Shown here in pieces: positions 7,552-16,097 of a DNA stretch of 34,683 nt (the first letter of the stretch is position 1; each line of letters opens with the position of its first letter). A program made the position numbers and the translations under genes. Below the pieces are notes generated by a model, which saw nothing but the letters and a program-made list of their open reading frames with translations, did no database searches and was not told the origin of the DNA. Location of the stretch: the NCBI GenBank assembly GCA_038526735.1, contig JBCBGM010000028.1:1-34683 (forward strand), in the 5' to 3' direction. This stretch comes from Rubricella sp038526735. Its GTDB lineage: Bacteria; Pseudomonadota; Alphaproteobacteria; Rhodobacterales; Rhodobacteraceae.

Positions 7552-8832
7552 CTACTCCTCCCCTCTTGAGAACTCCCGCAGATAGGCGATCAAATCGGCC
7601 CGGTCGGCGGGGTCTGTTATCCTTTGCATCGGCATCTTGCTGCCGGGTGTGTACACGTCGGGCCCTTGGTCAAAGAGCGCGTCGATTGTGTCATCTGACC
7701 ATACTATATCCGAAGTTAGTAGCGTTTCGGAATAGTTGTATTGCGCGACTGATCCGGCGCGGCGGCCAAAGACGTTCATCAGGCTGGGGCCGGCGCGGCG
7801 GCCGCTGTCGACGGTGAGGGTGTGGCAGATCGAGCATTTACGGTCGAACTGGCGCTGGCCGTTGCTTTGAGTCTCTGCGCCGCGAAGGAACGGGGTTTCT
7901 CCCTGCACCATTTGTTCGCCGCTGCGCAGGTCTGAAAGCGGCCAGGAGTACATCGCCGCATCGAGCCCGCCTGCGTGGATGTTTTCGCCGTTTTCCGAGA
8001 AGGCGAGCGCCCAGACCGGGCCGCGCAGGGTGGCGCGGAGGTCTGCGATATAGTGGCCCGCGCGCACGTCGATGAGGGAGATATAGCCGTGGCCATCTCC
8101 CGTTGCGAGGGTGGTGCCATCGGCTGAGAGGGCCATGGCGAGGATGGGGCGGCGCTCTAGCGAGAAGTCTTGCAGTGTTTCGCCCGTGTCGAGGTCAACC
8201 ACGCGGGTGACGCCATCCACCGCGCCGTAGGCAAGCCAACCCTCCGCCTCGTTCAGCACCAGGGTATTTACGCCGAAGCCCGCGTTCAGGAGGCGGCGGT
8301 CTTGACGGGCGGAGGCGACATCCCACACGAGGATCTCCCCGTCCGCAGAGCCGGAATAGAGCGTGTGGCCATCGGCGGAGAATGCGACGGTGTTCACCGC
8401 ACCGCCGTGACCTTTCAGGAACACGGGCTCCCCGTCAGACCAAAGGCCGACGCTCCCGTCCCAACTCGCGGAGGCGGTGAGGCCGTCGTGATGCGCCAGC
8501 GCCATGACCTTGCCCTTGTGACGGCCCATGATGGTGGGGGTGCCGAGGATCAGATCCCAGCGGATGACGGCGAAATCATCGCCGCCGGTGATCGCCTCGG
8601 TGGGGCTGATGAGCGCGATGGTGTTGACGGCAGCCTCATGCCCCTCCAGCCAAAATGGCGCGCCCTCGCGCCAGAGGCCGACGGAATTGTCAAAGCTCGC
8701 GGTCAGCACCATGCCGTACCCCGCGGCCACGCCCTTGATCGGGCCGCCGTGGCCCTTGAGGGTGAAAAAAGTTTGCGCCCCGGCCATTGCTGGCCAGAGC
8801 GCAATAAGTAAGCAGATCGTCAGGCGCAGCAT
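7552..8832 (-). CDS. Periplasmic WD40 beta-propeller fused to cytochrome c
   Basis: 426 aa. A cleavable signal peptide (cut likely after AGA at ~19) is followed by about seven WD40-type repeats over residues ~22-305, with GH...D...LW spacings such as GHGGPIKGV, GHEAAVNTI, GHGGAVNTV. A class I cytochrome c domain follows from ~323: haem motif CSICH at 333-337, axial Met near GSKMPM (400 or 402). It should therefore be an electron-carrying periplasmic protein with a protein-binding platform. The gene begins right after the TAA stop of the formate dehydrogenase gamma subunit, so it is co-translated. It may carry electrons from, or dock partners to, the formate dehydrogenase; that is an inference from position. 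Confidence 0.88.
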   Translation of the reverse strand: MLRLTICLLIALWPAMAGAQTFFTLKGHGGPIKGVAAGYGMVLTASFDNSVGLWREGAPFWLEGHEAAVNTIALISPTEAITGGDDFAVIRWDLILGTPTIMGRHKGKVMALAHHDGLTASASWDGSVGLWSDGEPVFLKGHGGAVNTVAFSADGHTLYSGSADGEILVWDVASARQDRRLLNAGFGVNTLVLNEAEGWLAYGAVDGVTRVVDLDTGETLQDFSLERRPILAMALSADGTTLATGDGHGYISLIDVRAGHYIADLRATLRGPVWALAFSENGENIHAGGLDAAMYSWPLSDLRSGEQMVQGETPFLRGAETQSNGQRQFDRKCSICHTLTVDSGRRAGPSLMNVFGRRAGSVAQYNYSETLLTSDIVWSDDTIDALFDQGPDVYTPGSKMPMQRITDPADRADLIAYLREFSRGEE

Positions 8833-10041
8833 TTACTCAGCGGGAACCCCTGAGTTTGCGCCCTGCTCGGCCTGTTTCGCCTTTTCCTCGGCGTACCAGA
8901 TCGAGTGGTGCTCTTTGGCCCATTGCTCCTCTACCTCGCCGGAGCCCATGGCATCATACGCACCCTCCATCCCGACGGAGCCGAGATAGATATGGGCGAT
9001 GATGATCGCCATCAGCACGAAGGCCATGATCGCATGCCAGGCTTGGGCGAGCTGCATCTCGGTATGCGGGGCGAGGATGGTTGGCAGCGCCTCCATCCCG
9101 ACAAGGCCCGGCAAGCCGACTGCGTTGATCATGCCAAAGGTCTTGGCAAAGAGGTTGATCTCGAACGGAAACAGCAGCGCCAGACCGGTGAGCGAGATCG
9201 AGGCACCCATTAGGATCGTGCTCCAGAAAATCACCTTCTGACCGGCGTTGAACTTCTTGGCAGGGGGGTGAACGCCCTTGGAGAACAGCCCGCCACCTTT
9301 GGACATCCAGTAGAGGTCAGCGCGGTTGGGGATGTTATGCACAACCCAGAAGACGAAGGCCATGATCAGCCCCAGCATAAAGGCCCAGGCGACGTTGTTG
9401 TGCACCCATTTGGAGTAGAGCGCGAGCGTCGCGAAGGCCTCTTTGCCGAAGACGGGGATGATGTAGAGGCGGCCAAAGAGGCTAACGAGCCCGGTGATGC
9501 CCAGCAGGATAAACGAAAGCGCCATCGTCCAATGCGCGAACCGCTCCAGCGAGTTGAAGCGCAGGATCGTGCGGCCGGTCTTTTCCCCGTCGATGCGGAT
9601 TTTGCCGCGCAAGAGCCAGAACACCGCGATCGCCCCGATGGTGAACAGCAAAAACAGGCCGCCCCAGGTCTTGAGCGGGCCGCTGCGGAAGGTGAGCCAG
9701 AACATGCCGGTGTCTTGGATCAAGACATCCGCCGCCGGGCCATTGTTTGAGGCGATGATGTCGGCTGCGTTGTAGCGCAGGGCGCGGAACATCTCTGCAT
9801 CAGAGGCGCCGCCGAGGGTGCCGAGTTGGCTTGAAAGGCCCGCGCCGCCGCCGGGGTTGCCGATGGCCTCACGCCGGAAATCACTCTCGACGGACTGCCC
9901 GGCTTGGCGGGCGAGGATGTCTTCAAGCGTTTGTGCGCCGCCCGTGGAGGAGCGGTCGGATGCAGGCGCCTGCTGTGCGGAAGCGGGCGCTGCGAGAAGG
10001 GGTAGGATCAAGAGAAGTGCTGCGAAAAAACGCGTCAACAT
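8833..10041 (-). CDS. fdh3C: Membrane-bound formate dehydrogenase, cytochrome b556 gamma subunit
   Basis: 402 aa from the ATG at 10041, chosen because GGGAGAG lies seven bases upstream; a GTG one codon earlier is the alternative. A signal peptide (to about ASAQ, residue 23) leads into a ~95-residue periplasmic N-terminal segment. Four to five membrane helices follow, with candidate haem b ligands in ERFAHWTMAL, KWVHNNVAW, VVHNIPNRADLYW and AWHAIMAFVLMAIIIAHIYLG. Such subunits anchor the periplasmic dehydrogenase and pass electrons to quinone. Compared with the ~210-aa E. coli FdnI/FdoI, this protein has long extensions at both ends. The C-terminal tail is charged (EEQWAKEHHSIWYAEEKAK). It lies 75 bp after the beta-subunit gene. 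Confidence 0.92.
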   Translation of the reverse strand: MLTRFFAALLLILPLLAAPASAQQAPASDRSSTGGAQTLEDILARQAGQSVESDFRREAIGNPGGGAGLSSQLGTLGGASDAEMFRALRYNAADIIASNNGPAADVLIQDTGMFWLTFRSGPLKTWGGLFLLFTIGAIAVFWLLRGKIRIDGEKTGRTILRFNSLERFAHWTMALSFILLGITGLVSLFGRLYIIPVFGKEAFATLALYSKWVHNNVAWAFMLGLIMAFVFWVVHNIPNRADLYWMSKGGGLFSKGVHPPAKKFNAGQKVIFWSTILMGASISLTGLALLFPFEINLFAKTFGMINAVGLPGLVGMEALPTILAPHTEMQLAQAWHAIMAFVLMAIIIAHIYLGSVGMEGAYDAMGSGEVEEQWAKEHHSIWYAEEKAKQAEQGANSGVPAE

Positions 10042-10116
10042 CACAAAGCTCTCCCAGGGATGTGGTGTTGGAAGGGGGCGCCCGAAGGATGCCGGGCGCC
10101 CGAATGTCAGAGCGGC

Positions 10117-10713
10117 TTAGTTGCCGCCCTTTTGCTCATAGGCCGTGCCCCAGCCCCAGGCGCCGGTGCCAAAGCCCCGAGCAACCACGCGCTCGCGGTA
10201 GATGTCGGAGACGGTGTCTCCGTCACCTGCGAGGAGGGCTTTGGTCGAGCACATCTCAGCGCAGAGCGGCAGGCGCCCCTCGGCAATCCGGTTGCGGCCG
10301 TACTTGGAGAACTCCGCATTGGAATGCGTCTCTTCCGGGCCACCGGCGCAGAAGGTGCACTTGTCCATCTTGCCGCGGGAGCCGAAGTTGCCCGCTTGCG
10401 GGTACTGCGGCGCGCCGAAGGGGCAAGCATAGAAGCAATAGCCGCAGCCGATGCACAGGTCCTTGGAGTGCAGGACTATGCCGTCATCTGTCTGGTAGAA
10501 ACAATCCACCGGGCAGACCGCCATGCAGGGTGCATCGGAGCAGTGCATGCACGCCACCGAGATCGAACGCTCACCTGGCGTGCCGTCGTTGATGGTGACA
10601 ACGCGGCGCCGGTTGATCCCCCAGGGGATCTCGTGCTCGTTCTTACATGCGGTGACACAGGCGTTGCATTCGATGCACCGTTCCGCGTCACAGAGGAATT
10701 TCACTCGTGCCAT
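10117..10713 (-). CDS. fdh3B: Membrane-bound formate dehydrogenase, four-cluster iron-sulfur beta subunit
   Basis: 198 aa with four [4Fe-4S] sites: Cys13/16/19 with 23, Cys55/58/63/67, Cys87/90/93/97, and the split site Cys119/122/151/155. This is the DmsB/FdnH electron-transfer fold carrying electrons from the alpha subunit to the cytochrome b. E. coli FdnH is ~294 aa and has a C-terminal membrane helix; here the protein ends soon after the fourth cluster and has no membrane anchor. It has no signal peptide, so it is expected to be exported together with the Tat-bearing alpha subunit. GGAGGA lies six bases before the ATG, and the gene follows the alpha stop by 12 bp. Confidence 0.93.
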   Translation of the reverse strand: MARVKFLCDAERCIECNACVTACKNEHEIPWGINRRRVVTINDGTPGERSISVACMHCSDAPCMAVCPVDCFYQTDDGIVLHSKDLCIGCGYCFYACPFGAPQYPQAGNFGSRGKMDKCTFCAGGPEETHSNAEFSKYGRNRIAEGRLPLCAEMCSTKALLAGDGDTVSDIYRERVVARGFGTGAWGWGTAYEQKGGN

Positions 10714-10725
10714 GTCATTTCCTCC

Positions 10726-13620
10726 TTAAGCTGCTGATATCTTGCAGAGAGTCGCTTTGGTCTCCTGCATCTGAGTGACTGAGTCGTACCCGTAGGTTTG
10801 AGCTGTGTTGGTGGATTCACCGAGCACATACGGGTCTGCCCCATCCGGGTATTTGGACCGTTGGTCCTCACCCTGGAAGTGACCACCAAAGTGGAAGGGC
10901 ATGAAGGCCACACCAGCGCCGACGCGCTCTGTCACCATAGCCATGACCTTTACTTTGCCGCCCTCTGGGCCCTCGACCCAGACCTGCGCACCATCCCGAA
11001 TGCCAAGGTTATTGGCGTCGCGGGTGTTGATCTCGACAAACATGTCTTGCTGAAGCTCAGCGAGCCATGGGTTGGAGCGGGTCTCGTCGCCACCACCCTC
11101 GTATTCGACCAAGCGGCCGGAGGTGAGGATGATCGGATAATCCTGGCTAAAGTCCTTCTCCTGGATCGAGGCATAAAGCGTCGGCAGGCGGTAGTCGTGA
11201 CGATCGGGATAGGTCGGATAATCCTCCACCAGATCGCGCCGCGTGGTGTAGAGCGGCTCGCGGTGCAGTGGCACCGGGTCGGGGAAGGTCCAGACCACGG
11301 CACGGGCTTTTGCGTTCCCGAAGGGCGCGCAGCCGTGCTTGATCGCGACCCGCTGGATGCCGCCCGAGAGGTCGGTCTTCCAGTTGGTCTTGGGCCCGGC
11401 CACCGCATCGATTGCTGCGCGCTCTTCTGCGGTGAGATCACCGTCCCACCCAAGGTCCATCAGCATCTGCATGGTGAACTCGGGGTAGCCATCCTTGATC
11501 TCGGAGCCCACGGAGTAGACGCCCTCGGCGAGGAGGTTGTCACCATCCCGCTCGACACCAAAGCGCGCGCGGAAGGTGAGACCACCTTCAGCCACAGACT
11601 TCGACATGTCGTAGAGGTTGGGCGTACCGGGGTGGCGCATTTCGGGCGTGCCCCAGCAGGGCCATGGCATCCCGTAATAGTCACCATCGCAAGGCCCACC
11701 GTTGGCGCGCAACGTGGTGCGGTCAAAGGTGTGCTGGTTTGCCATGTGCAGCTTGATCCGCTCCGGGCTTTGGCCGGTGTAGCCAATCGTCCAGAGGCCG
11801 CTGTTCAGCTCGCGCGTGGTGCTCTCGACATTGGGCGTCTCGTGGTCGTCCATCTCGATGTTGCGGAACAGACGGTCAGCAAAGCCAAACTTGTTGGCGA
11901 ACTTGCCGATGATCACGTGGTCGGGAAGGCTCTCAAAGAGCGGCTCCACGACCTGATCGCGCCACTGGAAGGACCGGTTGGAGGCGGTGATCGAACCGTA
12001 GGTCTCGAACTGGGTCGAGGCCGGCAGGAGATACACGCCATCGGTGCGGTCATGCAGCACGGCAGAGACGGTCGGATACGGATCGATCACGACAAGCATG
12101 TCGAGCTTTTCCATGGCCGTTTTCATCTCGGTCATGCGGGTCTGCGAGTTGGGTGCGTGACCCCACAGAACCATGGCACGAACGTTGTTCGGCTGGTCCA
12201 TGTTGTCGGCTTCTTCTAGAATACCGTCGATCCAGCGGGACACCGGGATGCCCTTGAGGTTCATCAGGTTCTTCTCTTTGCCGTCGGCTGCGGTAACGGT
12301 CTGGAACTGACCCTTCAGCCAATCCAAGTCCTCACCCCACACGCGCGCCCAGTGTGCCCAGGCACCGCCCGACAGGCCATAATAGCCCGGCAGGGTGTGG
12401 CTGAGAACGCCAAGGTCGGTTGCACCTTGCACGTTGTCGTGGCCGCGGAAGATGTTGGTGCCGCCACCCGAGGTGCCCATGTTACCCAGCGCAAGCTGGA
12501 GCACGCAGTAGGCGCGGGTGTTGTTGTTGCCGGTGGTGTGCTGGGTGCCACCCATGCACCAGATCACGGTGCCGGGGCGGTTGTTGGCCAGCGTATGGGC
12601 CACACGGCGCAGCTGCGAGCCAGGCACGCCGGTGACGCGCTCGGTCTCTTCCGGGGTCCAGCGGGCGACCTCTTCCTGGATCTGGTCCATGCCCCAGACA
12701 CGGGTGCGGATGAACTCTTTGTCCTCCCAGCCGTTCTCGAACACATGCCAGAGGATGCCCCAGACAAGCGCCACATCGGTGCCCGGGCGGAAGCGCACAT
12801 ACTCGTCAGCATGGGCTGCGGTACGCGTAAAGCGCGGGTCGCAGACGATGACCGGAGCGTTGTTCTGCTCTTTCGCCTTGAGGATGTGCTGCAACGAAAC
12901 CGGATGTGCCTCGGCTGCGTTGGAGCCGATCATAAAGATCGCCTGGCTGTTATGGATGTCGTTGAAGGAGTTGGTCATGGCGCCGTAGCCCCATGTGTTC
13001 GCAACGCCCGCAACCGTGGTGGAGTGGCAGATGCGTGCCTGGTGATCCACGTTGTTTGTGCCCCAGTAGGCGGCAAACTTGCGGAACAGGTACGCCTGCT
13101 CATTGCTGTGCTTGGCAGAGCCGAGCCAATAGACGCTGTCTGGCCCGCTTTCATCGCGGATGTTGAGCATCTGGTCGCCGATTTCGTCGATCGCCTGCTC
13201 CCACGAGAGGCGGACCCACTCGCCGTTGACCTTCTTCATCGGATACTTGAGGCGGCGCTCGCCATGGGCGTGCTCGCGGACCGAGGCCCCCTTGGCGCAG
13301 TGGGCGCCGAGGTTGAAGGGGCTGTCCCAGGCGGGCTCTTGCCCGATCCACACACCATTGGTGCGCTCAGCCACAACGGTGCAGCCCACAGAGCAGTGGG
13401 TGCAGACCGATTTGACAGTCTCAATCGCGCCGAGGGAGATGTTGGCAGCCTTTGCCGGTGTCACGGTTCCGCCGGTGGCGGAAAGGGCTGCAAGGCCCCC
13501 GATGGCAAGGCCGGAGCCGCGCAGGAATGTGCGGCGGTCCACGGTGGTGTCCGTGGAGGTGGGGTGGAAACCTGTCCGCTGGGGGCGTCTCGCAACCCCG
13601 TTGGTCTTTTTCCTGAGCAT
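10726..13620 (-). CDS. fdh3A: Membrane-bound periplasmic formate dehydrogenase, alpha (catalytic) subunit
   Basis: 964 aa. A long N-terminus carries a Tat signal with RRTFLRGSG at 29-37 and a hydrophobic run to AKAAN at ~60, so the enzyme is exported folded to the periplasm. The proximal [4Fe-4S] site is Cys73/76/80/108. The metal-binding residue is Cys198 in ARICHS, so this is a Cys, not a selenocysteine, enzyme. The C-terminal part is a molydopterin-dinucleotide-binding domain. It oxidises formate and passes electrons to quinone through beta and gamma. Ribosome site GGAGGA is six bases upstream. The set resembles Methylobacterium FDH3 and E. coli Fdn/Fdo; Mo versus W cannot be decided from sequence. 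Confidence 0.93.
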   Translation of the reverse strand: MLRKKTNGVARRPQRTGFHPTSTDTTVDRRTFLRGSGLAIGGLAALSATGGTVTPAKAANISLGAIETVKSVCTHCSVGCTVVAERTNGVWIGQEPAWDSPFNLGAHCAKGASVREHAHGERRLKYPMKKVNGEWVRLSWEQAIDEIGDQMLNIRDESGPDSVYWLGSAKHSNEQAYLFRKFAAYWGTNNVDHQARICHSTTVAGVANTWGYGAMTNSFNDIHNSQAIFMIGSNAAEAHPVSLQHILKAKEQNNAPVIVCDPRFTRTAAHADEYVRFRPGTDVALVWGILWHVFENGWEDKEFIRTRVWGMDQIQEEVARWTPEETERVTGVPGSQLRRVAHTLANNRPGTVIWCMGGTQHTTGNNNTRAYCVLQLALGNMGTSGGGTNIFRGHDNVQGATDLGVLSHTLPGYYGLSGGAWAHWARVWGEDLDWLKGQFQTVTAADGKEKNLMNLKGIPVSRWIDGILEEADNMDQPNNVRAMVLWGHAPNSQTRMTEMKTAMEKLDMLVVIDPYPTVSAVLHDRTDGVYLLPASTQFETYGSITASNRSFQWRDQVVEPLFESLPDHVIIGKFANKFGFADRLFRNIEMDDHETPNVESTTRELNSGLWTIGYTGQSPERIKLHMANQHTFDRTTLRANGGPCDGDYYGMPWPCWGTPEMRHPGTPNLYDMSKSVAEGGLTFRARFGVERDGDNLLAEGVYSVGSEIKDGYPEFTMQMLMDLGWDGDLTAEERAAIDAVAGPKTNWKTDLSGGIQRVAIKHGCAPFGNAKARAVVWTFPDPVPLHREPLYTTRRDLVEDYPTYPDRHDYRLPTLYASIQEKDFSQDYPIILTSGRLVEYEGGGDETRSNPWLAELQQDMFVEINTRDANNLGIRDGAQVWVEGPEGGKVKVMAMVTERVGAGVAFMPFHFGGHFQGEDQRSKYPDGADPYVLGESTNTAQTYGYDSVTQMQETKATLCKISAA

Positions 13621-13745
13621 GTCGTCCTCCCTAATGCGCGGGCCCGGGGGCGGTGCGCTTTGGTGGGTCGTCTAGGTCCGGCGGTCGGGCGTCTCGCAAC
13701 CAGTTGCCGGGGTGAAGTCTCGCGCCGAGGCGGCGCGGGGCGGTG

Positions 13746-13943
13746 TCAGAAGCGCGCGGCTTCGTAGTACGCGCGGGTGTGCTCGGTATCTTGCAACCGA
13801 TCGAGTGAGAGATCCGGCGCGGCCGGGACATCAGCTGCCGCAGCACCAGATGCGGTGGCGACCAGGGCTGCCGGTGCCGCTGAGGATGCAAGCTTGAGGA
13901 ATGCGCGGCGGCTGGAGCGGTCTGCTTCAGGCGTTTTAGACAT
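13746..13943 (-). CDS. Small Tat-leader protein of formate dehydrogenase operons (TIGR02811-like)
   Basis: 65 aa starting MSKTPEADRSSRRAFLKLAS. The ATG at 13941-13943 is preferred over an upstream frame extension because AAGGAAG lies just ahead of it. A Tat motif (SRRAFLKLAS) and hydrophobic stretch to ASGAAAAD take up most of the protein. A short conserved tail ends LQDTEHTRAYYEAARF. Such proteins are typical between the chaperone and the catalytic subunit in formate dehydrogenase operons. The function is not known; a decoy or helper for Tat export of the alpha subunit is a guess from location. It lies 125 bp before the alpha gene, and that gap shows no convincing feature. Confidence 0.8.
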   Translation of the reverse strand: MSKTPEADRSSRRAFLKLASSAAPAALVATASGAAAADVPAAPDLSLDRLQDTEHTRAYYEAARF

Positions 13944-13985
13944 GGGCTTCCTTTCTGTGGTTGGGCCCAAGGGGCCGGGGTTGCG

Positions 13986-14594
13986 TTAGTCGGAGGCGAG
14001 GCGGAACCCGTCTGCCTCGATCTCCATGAAGGTTTTGCCGATTGCGCCGACATGGGCGTAGAAGAGGCCGTTCTTGGCCGCCTCCAGATCGGTGAAGAAG
14101 TGCTTGGCCCAGGGGCCGACGTGCTTGCCGAAGAACTGCTTTTGCCGCTCAAGGCTCTCGGGCACGGCAAAGCGGCCCGTGATGATGCCGGCCATCATTT
14201 CCATCAGGCTGGCGACGTTGTCCTCGGGCTCAAAGACATTCTCAGCCCGCTCGATGCGGTAGGTGCCCATGTCGCTGCGCAACGAGGCGAGCGGCTTTTC
14301 GTTCAAAAACCCGGTGAGGTAGTAGCTGGCGTAGGGCAAAAGCTCCCCCCGGCCGACACCGATGAAGAGCGCGTTATACTCGCGCTCGACGTCAGCAGGA
14401 TTGGTGACGCGGGCCTCTGCAGCAAGGGCCGCGATGGCGCGGCCCAGCGGGGTGTCATCGCCCTGCAAGGCGGCACAGGTGGCCAGGAGCTCGGCATCCG
14501 CCGGGCGCGCCAGGAGGGCTGCAAGAAAGTCATAGAGATCGGCGCGGAGGCGATCCTCTTCGGCAATCATAGAGTCTTCGGCTGGCAGGCTCAT
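13986..14594 (-). CDS. TorD/DmsD-family chaperone for formate dehydrogenase
   Basis: 202 aa, all-helical, with the family's pattern: EEDRLRADLYDFLAALLARP near the start, then VEREYNALFIGVGRGELLPYASYYLTGF around 94-120, and FFGKHVGPWAKHFFTDLEAA near 165. TorD-type chaperones bind Tat leaders and the apo form of molybdoenzymes, keeping them from export until the cofactor is inserted. The neighbouring Tat-bearing alpha subunit is the expected client. Its start overlaps the DUF3306 stop by ATGA. Confidence 0.9.
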   Translation of the reverse strand: MSLPAEDSMIAEEDRLRADLYDFLAALLARPADAELLATCAALQGDDTPLGRAIAALAAEARVTNPADVEREYNALFIGVGRGELLPYASYYLTGFLNEKPLASLRSDMGTYRIERAENVFEPEDNVASLMEMMAGIITGRFAVPESLERQKQFFGKHVGPWAKHFFTDLEAAKNGLFYAHVGAIGKTFMEIEADGFRLASD

Positions 14595-15217
14595 GCGGGC
14601 GTACTCTCCTGTGGGGTGGGGAAGGAAAACTGCATCCGGCGCGGGGCGGGCGTGGCCTCAACGGGCTGCTCCTCTTCCGGCGCCGACGTGTGGATGGGTG
14701 TGGGCGCAGGCTTTGGCTCGGGTGCGCGCACGGCGGTCAGCACAGGCCCTGAAGGTTCGGTCAGCTCAACCTCAGAGGCGCTTTCGTCGTCTTGCGCCTC
14801 GGCCAGCGCCTCCGCCTCTTTGGCGAGCTTTTCGACATGGGCGAGCATGCCTTTGCCGACCTGATAGGCGGTTTGCATGTTCTCAATCACGCAATTGGCG
14901 TTGGTGAAATCGTCGCCATAGTCGACCAGCCCATCGACATTTGCGAAGACCGGGTTTGAGCGCCACAGCGTGCGCAACGCGCGGCGGCGGAGGCGCTCTG
15001 GCACCGCCGCCTTCATGAACGGGGAGGCATCATCGCCCGCTTGCAGCGTCTCGGGGTTGGGCAGCTCTAGCTCGGCGCAAATCTCTTCGTCGGTCTTTTC
15101 TTCAAGTGCGGCTTGCGCTTCAGCAGCCTGCACCTCGGCAGCGACCTTACGGTGCGCCTCGGCCTCCGCCTCGACCCGCGCCTTGCGGCGGGACCAGAAA
15201 TCAAGCTCAGTAGTCAA
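14591..15217 (-). CDS. DUF3306 family protein
   Basis: 208 aa beginning TELDFWSRRKARVEAEAEA, the recognisable DUF3306 start. The early region is charged and helical (residues 8-40, coiled-coil-like). A conserved middle has ERLRRRALRTLWRSNPVFANVDGLVDYGDDF, and the tail is long, low-complexity and Pro/Glu/Ala-rich. It probably uses a TTG start whose bases overlap the stop of DUF3305 (TTGA). No ATG or GTG lies nearby, so start and level of expression depend on coupling. It is constantly found with DUF3305 and a formate dehydrogenase; the biochemical role is unknown. Confidence 0.85.
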   Translation of the reverse strand: MTTELDFWSRRKARVEAEAEAHRKVAAEVQAAEAQAALEEKTDEEICAELELPNPETLQAGDDASPFMKAAVPERLRRRALRTLWRSNPVFANVDGLVDYGDDFTNANCVIENMQTAYQVGKGMLAHVEKLAKEAEALAEAQDDESASEVELTEPSGPVLTAVRAPEPKPAPTPIHTSAPEEEQPVEATPAPRRMQFSFPTPQESTPA

Positions 15218-15768
15218 TGGACTGTCGCCCTGCGGGGTGCGCGGTAGACATCGCTGGTTTGGCGGATGCGCGGATCGCCGATGCCATCCTCCACCAGCTC
15301 AACGGCCACACGGTCGCGCTTACGCTTTTTGAAGGTCTCTTCGACGTGATGCTCGGCGCAGAAGTCGCGGATGAGCGCGATCAGGCCCGCAGGCATGGGC
15401 ACGAGCTCCACAATCTCTTCGCCGCTGTCTTGGTAATCTTGCAGGTCATACGGAGAGGCGGTGGCCAGAACGACGTCGAGGGGGCCGGTGGCACCCTCGG
15501 GCGCGTCGCGCATCACCACACCGATGGTCGGGGTTTGGGCGGCAAGGCCTGTGAGGTAAGCTTCGGTGTCGGTGCGGAACAGCTCAAGGGGCACAGTGGC
15601 GGCGTGAAAGAGCGTCGCCTCCCCCTCCTCGCGCAGTACGGCCCAGTCCGCGGGCCCAGCGCCCGGCAGCACGGCCTCAGCGCGCCAAGACCATTTGGCC
15701 CAGCGGCTAGCTGACGGTGCGCGCCGGATCACAATGCCCAGCGAAAGCGCTAACTGCGGATCTGTCAT
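15214..15768 (-). CDS. DUF3305 family protein
   Basis: 184 aa, soluble, no signal peptide. It shows the family blocks IVIRRAPSASRWAKWSWRAEAVLPG near the N-terminus, FHAATVPLELFRTDTEAYLTGL in the middle, and a basic C-terminal helix (EETFKKRKRDR). The function is unknown; it pairs with DUF3306. It is the first gene of the minus-strand formate dehydrogenase run and diverges from the polyferredoxin gene. The ribosome site is weak. Confidence 0.85.
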   Translation of the reverse strand: MTDPQLALSLGIVIRRAPSASRWAKWSWRAEAVLPGAGPADWAVLREEGEATLFHAATVPLELFRTDTEAYLTGLAAQTPTIGVVMRDAPEGATGPLDVVLATASPYDLQDYQDSGEEIVELVPMPAGLIALIRDFCAEHHVEETFKKRKRDRVAVELVEDGIGDPRIRQTSDVYRAPRRATVH

Positions 15769-16097
15769 TAAAGAGCAGCCCTTTTGAGGTGCGTTTCCAA
15801 TTCCCTGAAGGAGATGGTTTTTCAGAAGGACTGGTGGCGCAAGTGGATTATTCCAAAATACGGAAAGCCCCCACCGAAGCTGGACATAATGTCCATTAAT
15901 TACAGTGGCTGACGGTTTTTAATTGGAAAGAACGTCCAGCATGAAAATCGCTGACTAAAACTATCAGAATGCAATTGTATGCGGTTTGATTCGGATGGTT
16001 GGATGATTTCACTCTGCCACCTTTACGACCGCCTTGTGAAAAGCGTAGCATCGTGCAACCCAACCTAACAGACGCCCACGGCGCGCAGGGAGAGGCG
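15769..16097. promoter_or_regulatory. Divergent promoter region with 15-bp palindrome
   Basis: This 329-bp spacer is visibly AT-richer than its surroundings and must drive both the minus-strand DUF3305-to-regulator run and the plus-strand polyferredoxin run. TGGACATAATGTCCA at 15881-15895 is a perfect palindrome (7-bp arms, 1-bp centre), the size of an operator. A lone half-site GTCCA recurs in AACGTCCAGC about 40 bp further on. No convincing -10/-35 pair, ModE box, FNR box or sigma-54 site was seen. Confidence 0.55.

Noticed and set aside
10798..12219. Long open frame (473 codons) antisense to the periplasmic formate dehydrogenase alpha gene
   Set aside because: It mirrors a clear molybdoenzyme gene, as expected of high-GC codon bias, and its translation shows no recognisable family.
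10726..13620. Selenocysteine (in-frame TGA) in the formate dehydrogenases
   Set aside because: Both catalytic positions are plain Cys (Cys198 here, Cys389 in the NAD enzyme), with no in-frame TGA.
15999..16097. 33-residue N-terminal extension of the polyferredoxin
   Set aside because: It has no ribosome site and unlike composition, while the internal ATG at 16098 has a good GGGAGAGG just ahead.
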